Assembly (NCBI GenBank): GCA_023150495.1 | Contig: JAKLKT010000094.1 | Span: forward strand, 1-8,885 | Origin: Planctomycetota bacterium | GTDB lineage: Bacteria; Planctomycetota; PLA2 | Direction of reading: 5' to 3' | Length of the DNA stretch: 8,885 nt | Part shown: positions 1 to 7,300 of the stretch, piece after piece | Position numbering within the stretch: the stretch's first letter is position 1 | Layout: each line of letters opens with the position of its first letter | The notes under the pieces: generated by a model | The model's database searches: none | The model's input: the letters and a program-made list of their open reading frames with translations, nothing else | Told to the model about the DNA's origin: nothing | Position numbers and translations under genes: made by a program

Positions 1-364
1 TCTCGCCCCGCGCGGCGCCCGCGTCCGGCCCCTCGGCCCCGCCCGGGAGCGCGTCCGCCTCCTCGAGCGCCGCCGCGGGCCTCCGCACGCGCTTCTTCAC
101 GTGGTCCTTCGCGGCGTTGACCGCCACGCGGTAGAGCCACGTGTAGAACTGCGACCGCCCGTCGAACGCCTCGATCCTCGTGAACACCTTGAGGAAGACC
201 TCCTGCGCCACGTCCTCGACCTCGTGCGCGTCGCGGACGATCCCGTGGATGAGGGCGAAGATCCGCTCCTCGTAGCGCTCGACCACGAGGCGCAACGCCT
301 CCGCGTCGCCCGCGCGGATCCGCCGGACCAGCTCCGTGTCGTCGGTGCGGGCCTTTCCGCTCAT
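1..364 (-). CDS. ECF-type RNA polymerase sigma factor, N-terminal part (cut by left window edge)
   Basis: This is the first 121 codons of a sigma-70 family factor of the extracytoplasmic-function type, which would direct RNA polymerase to a specific promoter set. The visible protein starts MSGKARTDDTELVRRIRAGD and carries a full region 2. The core-binding and -10 recognition helices are recognisable from the segments EDVAQEVFLKVF (about residues 50-61) and GRSQFYTWLYRVAVN (about 70-84), followed by a basic KKRVRR stretch. An Ala/Gly/acidic linker then begins and the frame runs off the window, so region 4 (-35 recognition) is not seen. The start is uncertain: an in-frame ATG at 376 would add MLLK, and neither start has a clear Shine-Dalgarno site. 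The gene lies 231 bp downstream of ribBA on the same strand. No anti-sigma gene is visible, so the ECF group and signal cannot be named. Confidence 0.9.
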   Translation of the reverse strand, partial: MSGKARTDDTELVRRIRAGDAEALRLVVERYEERIFALIHGIVRDAHEVEDVAQEVFLKVFTRIEAFDGRSQFYTWLYRVAVNAAKDHVKKRVRRPAAALEEADALPGGAEGPDAGAARGE

Positions 365-450
365 CTTCAGGAGCATCGCATCGCCCGGCCAATAGACGCC
401 ACCGCGGGGCGGTTTCTTCCGCCCTCCGCAGCCCTGGCGCAGGCGGACGG

Positions 451-483
451 GCCTCGCCGGAGTCCCGGGGGGGCGAAGGCGGG
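451..483 (+). repeat. 33-bp direct repeat, copy 1
   Basis: This segment matches 542-574 at 30 of 33 positions; the differences are at repeat positions 10, 13 and 14. The last 19 bases, CCGGGGGGGCGAAGGCGGG, are identical in both copies. The two copies start 91 bp apart. The match is longer and closer than base composition alone readily explains, so it is probably a real duplication or part of a dispersed intergenic repeat family. I cannot test whether other copies exist in the genome. Confidence 0.75.
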
Positions 484-511
484 CCCGGTCCCCCGGAGCC
501 CCCCCTGCTCG

Positions 512-532
512 CCCGCCGCAGCCTTCGGCGGG
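512..532. repeat. Hairpin between the two direct repeats
   Basis: A perfect 7-bp stem, CCCGCCG (512-518) with CGGCGGG (526-532), encloses a 7-base loop. It lies between the two 33-bp direct repeats, 64-84 bases past the ribBA stop on the minus strand. Neither side has a T-run, so it is not a standard intrinsic terminator. It could be a Rho-associated or RNA-stabilising structure, or the core of a REP-like element. Confidence 0.5.
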
Positions 533-541
533 GGCGAACCG

Positions 542-574
542 GCCTCGCCGAAGCGCCGGGGGGGCGAAGGCGGG
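542..574 (+). repeat. 33-bp direct repeat, copy 2
   Basis: This is the second copy of the repeat at 451-483, matching at 30 of 33 positions in the same orientation. It ends 21 bp from the ribBA stop codon. Together the copies bracket a 124-bp unit (451-574) with the hairpin inside. No terminal inverted repeats or target-site duplication are evident, so I do not call it an insertion element. Confidence 0.75.
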
Positions 575-595
575 AAACCCCTGCCCCGCAACGGG

Positions 596-1816
596 TTACA
601 GCAGGTGCCCGAGCTTGTCCTTCTTCGTCTTCAGGTACTTCTCGTTCGCGGGGTTCGGCTCGATCTGGAGCGGCACCCGCTCGACGATCGCGAGGCCGTA
701 GCCGTCGAGCGCGCGGAACTTGCGCGGGTTGTTCGTGAGGATCCGCATCTTCCGGACGCCCAGGTGGCGGAGGATCTGCGCCCCGACGCCGTAGTCCCGC
801 TGGTCGGCGCGGAACCCGAGCGCCTGGTTCGCCTCGACCGTGTCCATCCCCTCGTCCTGGAGCTTGTAGGCGCGGATCTTGTTCTGGATCCCGATGCCGC
901 GCCCCTCCTGCCGCATGTAGAGGATGACGCCCTTCTTCGCCTCCTGCACCATGCGCATCGCCTGGTCGAGCTGGGCGCCGCAGTCGCAGCGGAGCGAGTG
1001 GAACACGTCGCCCGTGAGGCACTCCGAGTGGGGGCGGACGAGGATCGGCTCGTCGATCGGCTCGTTGCCGATCGTCCTGTCGGGGACCGGCAGCCCGACG
1101 GTCAGCGCGAAGTGGGGGCGCTCGTCCACGACGCTCCGGAACATGTGGAGGTCGAAGTCGCCGTAGGCCGTCGGGAGCTTCACCGTCTCCTCGTGGGAGA
1201 TCAGCCGCTCGTGCATGCGCCGGTGCTCGATGATCTGCGTCACCGAGAGGATCTTCATCCCGTGCTCCCGGGCGAAGACCTCGAGCTGCGGCATCCGCGC
1301 CATCGTGCCGTCGGGGTTCATGATCTCGCAGATGACGGCGGCGGGGCGGAGGCCCGCGAGCCGCGCGAGGTCGACCGAGCCCTCGGTCTGGCCGGTGCGC
1401 ACGAGCACGCCGCCCTTGCGCGCGCGGATCGGCTGGATGTGGCCGGGCCGCACGAGGTCGCTGGGCTTGCTGCCGGGGCGCACCATGATCTGGATCGTGC
1501 GCGCGCGGTCGGCGGCGGAGATGCCGGTCGTGACGCCGGTGGCGGCCTCGACGGTCACGGTGAAGTTCGTGCGGAAGCGGCTGTTGTTGTGCGCGACCAT
1601 GACGGGCAGGTCGAGCGCGTCGGCCATCTCGTCGTCGAGCGCGACGCAGATCCAGCCGCGCGCGTGCGTGGCCATGAAGTTGATGATCTCGGGGGTGACG
1701 AACTCGGCCGCGATGGTGAGGTCGCCCTCGTTCTCCCGGTCGGGCTCGTCGACGAGGATGATCATCCTCCCCGACTTGATGTCCTGGAGCGCATCCTGGA
1801 CGGTCGCGAGCGGCAT
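596..1816 (-). CDS. ribBA: Bifunctional 3,4-dihydroxy-2-butanone-4-phosphate synthase / GTP cyclohydrolase II (RibBA)
   Basis: RibBA makes both precursors of riboflavin in the cytoplasm: dihydroxybutanone phosphate from ribulose 5-phosphate, and a diaminopyrimidine from GTP. The 406-residue length is normal. Residues 1 to about 200 are the RibB domain, with DRENEGD (26-32), Cys57, RPGH (123-126) and Glu164 in ICE. Residues about 205-400 are the RibA domain, with zinc-ligand cysteines C266, C277 and C279 in the SEC..TGD / RCDCG motif, then RQEGRGIGI (302-310) and the RDYGVGAQIL and LTNNP segments. One oddity is that the usual RibB GHTEA motif reads GQTEG here, so Gln143 sits where E. coli RibB has active-site His153. 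The ATG at 1816 follows a GGAGG four bases upstream, which supports this start. tex is divergent, and the sigma gene lies downstream on the same strand. I see no FMN riboswitch in the short leader. Other flavin genes are not in the window. Confidence 0.97.
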   Translation of the reverse strand: MPLATVQDALQDIKSGRMIILVDEPDRENEGDLTIAAEFVTPEIINFMATHARGWICVALDDEMADALDLPVMVAHNNSRFRTNFTVTVEAATGVTTGISAADRARTIQIMVRPGSKPSDLVRPGHIQPIRARKGGVLVRTGQTEGSVDLARLAGLRPAAVICEIMNPDGTMARMPQLEVFAREHGMKILSVTQIIEHRRMHERLISHEETVKLPTAYGDFDLHMFRSVVDERPHFALTVGLPVPDRTIGNEPIDEPILVRPHSECLTGDVFHSLRCDCGAQLDQAMRMVQEAKKGVILYMRQEGRGIGIQNKIRAYKLQDEGMDTVEANQALGFRADQRDYGVGAQILRHLGVRKMRILTNNPRKFRALDGYGLAIVERVPLQIEPNPANEKYLKTKKDKLGHLL

Positions 1817-1819
1817 GGT

Positions 1820-1825
1820 CCCTCC
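1820..1825 (-). promoter_or_regulatory. Ribosome-binding site of ribBA
   Basis: On the minus strand GGAGGG lies just before the ATG at 1816, with GGAGG separated from it by GACC. It is the only strong Shine-Dalgarno sequence in front of a gene in this window, and it fixes the ribBA start. The spacing is slightly short but workable. Confidence 0.8.
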
Positions 1826-1848
1826 AGTATAGGCCAGCGCCCGCGGCC

Positions 1849-1899
1849 CCCGAAACGCCGCGCGGCGGGCGGGCTGCGGCGGCTTGCGGGCGTTCCGGG
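1849..1899. repeat. Imperfect inverted repeat in the divergent ribBA-tex spacer
   Basis: CCCGAAACGCC (1849-1859) pairs with GGCGTTCCGGG (1889-1899) at 10 of 11 positions. A perfect 12-bp palindrome, CGCCGCGCGGCG, lies at 1856-1867 and overlaps the left arm. The right arm ends just before the candidate tex -10 element. It could be a regulator-binding site shared by the two divergent genes, or an RNA hairpin in a long ribBA leader. G+C-rich DNA yields such matches by chance, so the call is tentative. Confidence 0.35.
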
Positions 1900-1905
1900 C
1901 GCGTC

Positions 1906-1914
1906 TGCTAGAAT
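1906..1914 (+). promoter_or_regulatory. Candidate extended -10 promoter of tex
   Basis: TGCTAGAAT fits an extended -10 element (TG, one base, then TAGAAT, one mismatch from TATAAT) and stands out in very G+C-rich DNA. A start site near 1921 would leave a leader of about 30 bases before the tex ATG. A weak -35 candidate, TTGCGG at 1884-1889, would have a long 19-bp spacer; an extended -10 often tolerates a poor -35. Confidence 0.5.
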
Positions 1915-1950
1915 CCGGCGCGGGAGCGCAGCGAACAGCCTTTGGCCGGC

Positions 1951-4335
1951 ATGAGCGAAACCGTTCCGTCCCTCGACGCCGTCGTCTCGGGCGTCATCGC
2001 CGAGCGTTGGCAGATGCAGCCGGGCGTCGTCGCCCGCGCGCTCGAGCTCATCCGCGCGAACCACCCGATCCCCTACCTCGCCCGCTACCGGCGGGATGAC
2101 GTGGGCGGCCTCGACGAGGGGACGCTCAGGGACCTCCGCGACGAGGCGGAAGGCGTCCGCGAGCTCGAGACGCGCCGCGAGTTCATCGTGAGGGGGCTCC
2201 GGGGGCGGGACGACGTCCCGGAGAAGGCGATCAGGCGGATCGAGAAGGCGCGCTCGCGCGTCGAGCTCGAGTACCTCTACGAGCCGTTCCGTCCGCCGAG
2301 GAAGACCCCCGGCGCCGTCGCCCGCGAGCGAGGGCTCGAGCCGCTGGCCGAAGCCTGCCTGCGGAACGAGCCCCCGGACCCCCAGCCTTTCGTCACGCCG
2401 GAGATGACCGCCGAGGAGGCGCTTCTCGGCGCGCGCGAGATCCTCGCCGAACGCTTCGCCGTCGACCCCGAGGTGCGCGGCGCGATGTTCCGCGCCGCAG
2501 AGAAGGAGGGCGTGGTCGGCGCGATCCCGGCGCACGGGAAGGCCGAGATCCCCGAGCGCTTCGCCAACCTCCGCACGTACGAGGAGAAGCTCTCGCGCGT
2601 CCCGAGCCACCGCTTCCTCGCCCTCCGGCGCGCCGAGAAGGAGGGGGCGATCACGATCAAGGTCGCGATCCCCGAGGAGAAGGTGCTCGCCGCGGTCGCG
2701 CAGCGCTTCTACCCGAAGGAGCCCGCCGAGCCCGTGAAGGGCTTCCTCGACCAGGCAGCGGCCGAGGCGGTCCGGCTCATGCGGCCCGCGGTCCTCGACG
2801 ACGCGCTCCGCGAGGCGAAGGACCGCGCCGACCGCGAGGCGATCACGGTCTTCCAGCGGAACCTCCGTGATCTCCTGCTCTTCCCGCCCGCGGGACCGGG
2901 CCGCGTCCTCGGCGTCGACCCGGCGCCGCGCGGCATGATCCCGCTCGCCTGCGTGGACGAGCGCGGCGAGACCCTCGACCACGCGCGCCTCAAGTTCCAC
3001 GACAAGGACGAGGCGAAGGTGCAGGCGTCAAGGGAGAGGATCCTCGCGCTTGTGCAGACGCACGGCATCCGCCTCGTCGCGATCGGCAACGGGCAGGGCC
3101 GCCGGGAGTGCGAGGCGTTCCTCGCGGAGACGCTCGCGGCCCTCGGCGACAAGGCGCCGCCGGTCGTCGTGGTCAACGAGGTGGGGGTGGGGTCGTATGC
3201 CAGCGGGCCCGTCGGCCGCGCCGAGCTGCCCTCGCTCCCCGTGCCGGTCCGCGCGGCGGTCTCGCTCGCGCGCCGCCTCATGGACCCGCTCCCCGAGCTC
3301 GTGAAGGTGGACCCGCGCCACATCGGCGTCGGCCAGTACCAGAACGACGTGGACGAGAAGCACCTCGATGCGGCCCTGAAGGAGGTCGTCACCGCGTGCG
3401 TGAACCACGTGGGCGTCGACGTGAACCGCGCGCCCGCGCAGCAGCTCGCCTACGTCTGCGGCCTCTCGACGTACGTCGCGCGCTCGATCGTCCATCACCG
3501 CGAGAAGCACGGGCGGTTCCCCAACCGCGCGGCGATCCGGGCGCTCCCGTTCGTCACGCCGCACGCGTTCGAGCTCGCGGGCGGGTTCCTCCGCGTCCGG
3601 GGCGGCGACGACCCGCTCGACGCGACCGGCGTGCACCCCGACCACGCGCCCGTCGCGGCGCGGATCGCGGAGCGCCTGAAGCGGCCCGCCGCCGAGCTGA
3701 TCGGGAACGCCGACCTCCTCTCGGGGATCGACGTCGAGGAGATCGCGGACGCGCAGTTCAGCGCGGCGACCGTCGCGGGCGTCCTCGTCGAGCTCATCCA
3801 GGGCGACGCAGACCCGCGCCCGCCGCTCGAGATCGCGCGGCGCGGCGTCGCGCGCGCGGCGGGGGAGCTGAAGGCCGGCATGCGCCTCGAGGGCCGCGTC
3901 ACGAACGTGACCAACTTCGGCGCGTTCGTGGACGTCGGCGTGAACCAGGACGGCCTCGTCCACGTCTCCGAGCTCGCCGACCACTTCGTGAAGGACCCGA
4001 CGTCCGTGGTGCGCGTGGGTCAGGTCGTCAACGTGCGCGTGCTCGGCGTCGAGGAGGGCCGCATCTCGCTCTCCATGAAGTCGGGCGAGCGCCCGCGCCG
4101 CGAGGGGGGCGAGCGCCGGGAGCGCGGGGACCGCGGGGACCGCGGCAGCCGCAGGCCCCGCCGCCCGCGCCGCGAGGAGCGCGAGGTCTCCGCTGCCCCC
4201 GAACCCCCTCCGCCTCCTCCGCCCGAGCGCGAGGCCGCCCCCGAAGAGGCGCCCGAGAACCCCGTCCCCGCCGACATGACGGAGGAGGAGTTCATGAAGC
4301 GCAAGCTCGAGGAGCTGCGGCGCCGCTTCTCGTAG
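1951..4335 (+). CDS. tex: Tex family S1 RNA-binding transcription accessory protein
   Basis: Tex is a conserved cytoplasmic nucleic-acid-binding protein related to eukaryotic Spt6 and linked to transcription and RNA metabolism. From the ATG the protein has 794 residues, close to the usual 770-790. In order: the helical Tex N-terminal domain (VVARALELIRANHPIPYLAR, about 26-45); a YqgF/RNase H-like domain from about 317, with RVLGVD (Asp323) and GNGQGRRE (379-386); the Tex signature IGVGQYQNDV near 458; helix-hairpin-helix segments from about 490 (VDVNRAP); and an S1 domain at 643-712. The tail (713-794) is odd: Arg-rich, then seven consecutive prolines (752-758), then a charged helix, MTEEEFMKRKLEELRRRF. 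The usual GLDPGIRTG loop reads GVDPAPRGM here, consistent with a non-catalytic YqgF fold. An in-frame TTG at 1942 would add three residues; ATG is preferred, though neither has a good Shine-Dalgarno site. It is divergent from ribBA. Confidence 0.96.
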   Translation: MSETVPSLDAVVSGVIAERWQMQPGVVARALELIRANHPIPYLARYRRDDVGGLDEGTLRDLRDEAEGVRELETRREFIVRGLRGRDDVPEKAIRRIEKARSRVELEYLYEPFRPPRKTPGAVARERGLEPLAEACLRNEPPDPQPFVTPEMTAEEALLGAREILAERFAVDPEVRGAMFRAAEKEGVVGAIPAHGKAEIPERFANLRTYEEKLSRVPSHRFLALRRAEKEGAITIKVAIPEEKVLAAVAQRFYPKEPAEPVKGFLDQAAAEAVRLMRPAVLDDALREAKDRADREAITVFQRNLRDLLLFPPAGPGRVLGVDPAPRGMIPLACVDERGETLDHARLKFHDKDEAKVQASRERILALVQTHGIRLVAIGNGQGRRECEAFLAETLAALGDKAPPVVVVNEVGVGSYASGPVGRAELPSLPVPVRAAVSLARRLMDPLPELVKVDPRHIGVGQYQNDVDEKHLDAALKEVVTACVNHVGVDVNRAPAQQLAYVCGLSTYVARSIVHHREKHGRFPNRAAIRALPFVTPHAFELAGGFLRVRGGDDPLDATGVHPDHAPVAARIAERLKRPAAELIGNADLLSGIDVEEIADAQFSAATVAGVLVELIQGDADPRPPLEIARRGVARAAGELKAGMRLEGRVTNVTNFGAFVDVGVNQDGLVHVSELADHFVKDPTSVVRVGQVVNVRVLGVEEGRISLSMKSGERPRREGGERRERGDRGDRGSRRPRRPRREEREVSAAPEPPPPPPPEREAAPEEAPENPVPADMTEEEFMKRKLEELRRRFS

Positions 4336-4343
4336 CGGCGGCC

Positions 4344-7300
4344 CTACTTCACGTCCTTCGGGAGGGCGTGGATCCAGGGCTTGTCGGTGACCACGACGAC
4401 GCGGCCGCCGCCCGCGATCACGTGCAGCGGGAACTCGCCTTCGAAGGCACGGTCCCACCAGATCGCTCCGGAGGCCTCGTACGCCTTCACGCGGTTGCTG
4501 CCCACGAAGTAGAGGAACCCGCCCTCGACCGCCGCGCGGGCGCGGACGGCGTAGCCCATGTCGAGCTTGTCCTCGACCTCGCCCGTGTCGGAGAGCACGT
4601 GGATGTACCCGTCGCGGGCCGGCAGGAAGATGCGCGTGCCGTCGCTCGCGGCCGGCGAGGCGATCGGCCCGCCCGTGGCGTGGGCCCACGCCTGCTTGCC
4701 CGTCCGCGTGTCGAAGGCGTAGAGCTTGCCGTCCTCCGCGCCCGCGAGGACGAGGTGCTTGTGGACGGCGAGCCCCCCCCAGAACGACGTGTTCGAGGCG
4801 ACCTGGAAGTCGGGCTTCCGCGCGCCGGTCTTCGCGTCGTGGACGAGGACCGCGCCCTTGGTCGTCCCCACGTGGAGCGAGCCGCCGACGTGGACGACGG
4901 CCGTGATCGGGCCCTCCGCGAGGGGCTCCTCCCACACCTTCGCGCCCCCGCGGATCGCGACGAGGCTCGGGCTGCGGGTCGCGACGTAGATGGTGTCCCC
5001 GACCACGGCGGGGTCCTGCTCCACCTTCGCGCCGAGGTCGAGCCTCGAGACGATCTTGCCGTCCGCGAGGCGGACCTGGTGCAGGAGGCCGTCAAGCGTG
5101 ATCAGGTAGGCGGAGTCGCCGGCCACGGCCGGTCGCGCCTTGATCCGCGCGAGGAGCCCCGTGCGCGCCTCCCATGCGACGTCGCCGCTCTCGAGATCGA
5201 CGGCGAGCAGGCTCGCGTCGGTCGTCGCGAAGAGGACCTTGCCGTCCGCGATCGACGGGTAGGCCTCGACACCGCTCCCGCCGAGCTCGTGCTCCCACGC
5301 GACGTCCTTCTCGAGGTCGACCTCGAGCGAGCCGTCCAGCGCGAGGTCGGTGGGGACGATCTGCCGCTCCGCGTCCCGGAACCCGGCCTTCCGGAGGCTC
5401 ACCGACATGGGCCGCTGCCCGATGTCGAGCTGGACCTCGCAGGGCGAGGTTCCCGCCCGCGAGCCGTTGACCGAGACCTCGGCGCCGGCCGGGACGGTGA
5501 TGACGAGGTAGGGCAGCTTGTAGCGCTGCTCGAACTGGACGAGGCGCTGCTCGGTCACGAGGTCGCGCATCACCCGGTACGCGGCCGGGGAGTTCCCCTG
5601 CGCGCGGAGCTCCTCGATGACATGGAGCGTCTTCACGACCCGGTCGATGCGCTCGATCTGGGCCCTCGTCTGGACCGGCACCTGGCGCAGGTCGAGGAGC
5701 CGGATCAGCTCGCGGAATCGCTCGCGCGGCTCCTGGTCGTAGAGCTCCGCGAGCTTCGTCTGGACCGCCTCGAACGTCACCCGCGCGCGGTCGAAGTCGC
5801 AGGCGGTCAGGTACTCCTGCCCCTGCGTGGTCGCGACCCTGTGGAGGTCGAAGACCTGCGCCTTGAACCGCTCGCAGCGCACGGTGTAGACGAGGGCGTC
5901 GAGGCTCGTGAAGCTCGCAGGGCCCGTGGCGAGGCGCTGGGCGAGCGCGGTCGCGTCCTGGGCCGCCTTGCCGATGGCCTGCGACGCGGAGATGGTGAGG
6001 AGGTCCTGGGTGAGCGCGGGCGCGAGCGTCGACCAGTCGCGCTGGCGGACCGTGAGGAGCTTCTGCTCGAGCTCGAGCAGCTCGGCAGCCTTGCCCTCCA
6101 GCGTGCGGAGCTGGACCTCGCCGGCCGCGAGCTGCTTCCGGTCCTCCTCGAACTGCAGCCTGATCTTCTCGAAGAACTCCTGGAGCATCCAGTCGAGCTC
6201 GGCCCCGGTCGTCTTGCGGAGGAAGGCCATCTCCGGCTCGTTGAGCTTCGCCACGAGGCGCCTCGCCTCCGCCATGGCCTCGCCGTAGGACCGGTCGGAG
6301 ACGGCCTCGCGCACCTGCTCGAGGTCCGCGCCGATGGACGTGCGCGCCGCCTTCTCGCGCTCTCGCTTCGCGGCGTCGCTCTGGCTCATCTCGGACGAGA
6401 GGGTGCGCTTGAGCTCCATGGCCCACTTCGCCTCCTCGCTGTCCGGGTGCGCCTGCGCGAGCTCGTCCGCGAGCTCGACCACGCGCGCCACGTTCTTCCT
6501 CTGCTGCGCCTTCCGGATCTCCGCGGCGAGGGACTCCGCGCTCTCGCCGCCGGTCGCGAGACCGACGCCGACGAGCACGAGCAGGAGGGCAGCCGCCGCG
6601 CCGCCGCGGGTCACGACCTTCTTGCGGCGCAGGACGAGCATGCGCCGCCGGTCGATGTCCTGGAGCCCCTTCTCCGCCTCCGCGTCGGCCGGGTCGATCT
6701 TCAGCAGCAGCCGGTAGCAGTTCGTGAGCAGCTCGTACGCCTTGTCGCTCTTCGGTCCCTTCGATGCCTCGGTCGCGCGGATGATGGCGTGCATCTCCTC
6801 CCGCGCCTCCTCGGTCCGCCCCGTGCGGGCGAGGACCTGGGCGTGGAAGAAGCGGAGCGCCACGGCCTGCGGCGCCTGCTCGATGCCCTCCCGGCACGTC
6901 GCGATCGCGCGGTCGAGGTCGCCGCGGTCGGCCTCGGCGCGCGCGAGCCGGAGGCTCACCTCCGCGATGCGCTCGGCGTCCCCCTGCTGCACGTAGGCGT
7001 CGCGCAGCGCGGCCATCGCGCCCATGTGCGTGCCGTCGTGCCGCAGCGCCTCCTCGAGGTGCTCGATCGCCGTCTCGATCTCGCCCGCGACGAAGCAGAC
7101 CTTGCCGAGCCTCCCGACGTACTCCGCGAGCGGCTTCGGCTGGTTGAGCCGCCCGAAGACCGCGACGCACTGCTCGAGGATGGCCCGGTCGTTCGGCGCG
7201 TGCGCGTGCGCCTTCTCGAGCAGGCGCGCCGCGCGGTCGATGTCGCCCGCCTCCTCCGCCTCGGCGGCGACGGCGAGGAGCTCGTCCATCGTGAGCGTGC

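Larger units (their letters stand above)
365..595. other. Intergenic spacer between ribBA and the sigma factor gene
   Basis: This 231-bp stretch has no convincing gene. It contains two 33-bp direct repeats and a hairpin, listed separately. The rest is G+C-rich with several runs of five to seven G or C. A 74-codon open frame on the minus strand (367-591) is read through the repeats and looks like Pro/Gly/Arg/Ala-rich noise. Neither strand shows a hairpin followed by a T-run, so no intrinsic terminator for ribBA can be called. The promoter of the sigma gene should lie near 377-430, but I see no clear -35/-10 pair. Confidence 0.6.

Noticed and set aside
367..591. A 74-codon minus-strand frame between ribBA and the sigma gene
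   Set aside because: It is read through the repeats and hairpin, is Pro/Gly/Arg/Ala-rich, has no clear ribosome-binding site, and ends inside the start region of the sigma gene.
1826..1831. TATACT on the minus strand as a -10 element for ribBA
   Set aside because: It abuts the GGAGG ribosome-binding site. A transcript starting the usual distance downstream would lack that site, and there is no matching -35. It is probably coincidental.
1817..1950. FMN riboswitch in front of ribBA
   Set aside because: The 134-bp spacer is shared with the tex promoter region. I could not find the conserved FMN riboswitch segments in it, although the family commonly controls flavin genes.
101..1954. An open plus-strand frame of 617 codons opposite the sigma factor and ribBA genes
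   Set aside because: It is antisense to two confidently identified genes, is rich in Arg, Asp, Val, Leu and His, and has no recognisable domain. It is a high-GC shadow.
1762..4935. Minus-strand open frames of 412 codons (1762-3000) and 635 codons (3028-4935) across tex
   Set aside because: Both are antisense to tex, whose own frame carries all Tex signatures. Their translations are low-complexity, and the second also overlaps the propeller coding region in another frame.
4344..5306. A PQQ-dependent dehydrogenase or BamB as the identity of the propeller region
   Set aside because: The blades resemble PQQ repeats, but no PQQ or metal site typical of the dehydrogenases is recognisable. The region is fused behind a membrane helix and a PEGA domain, unlike lipoprotein BamB.
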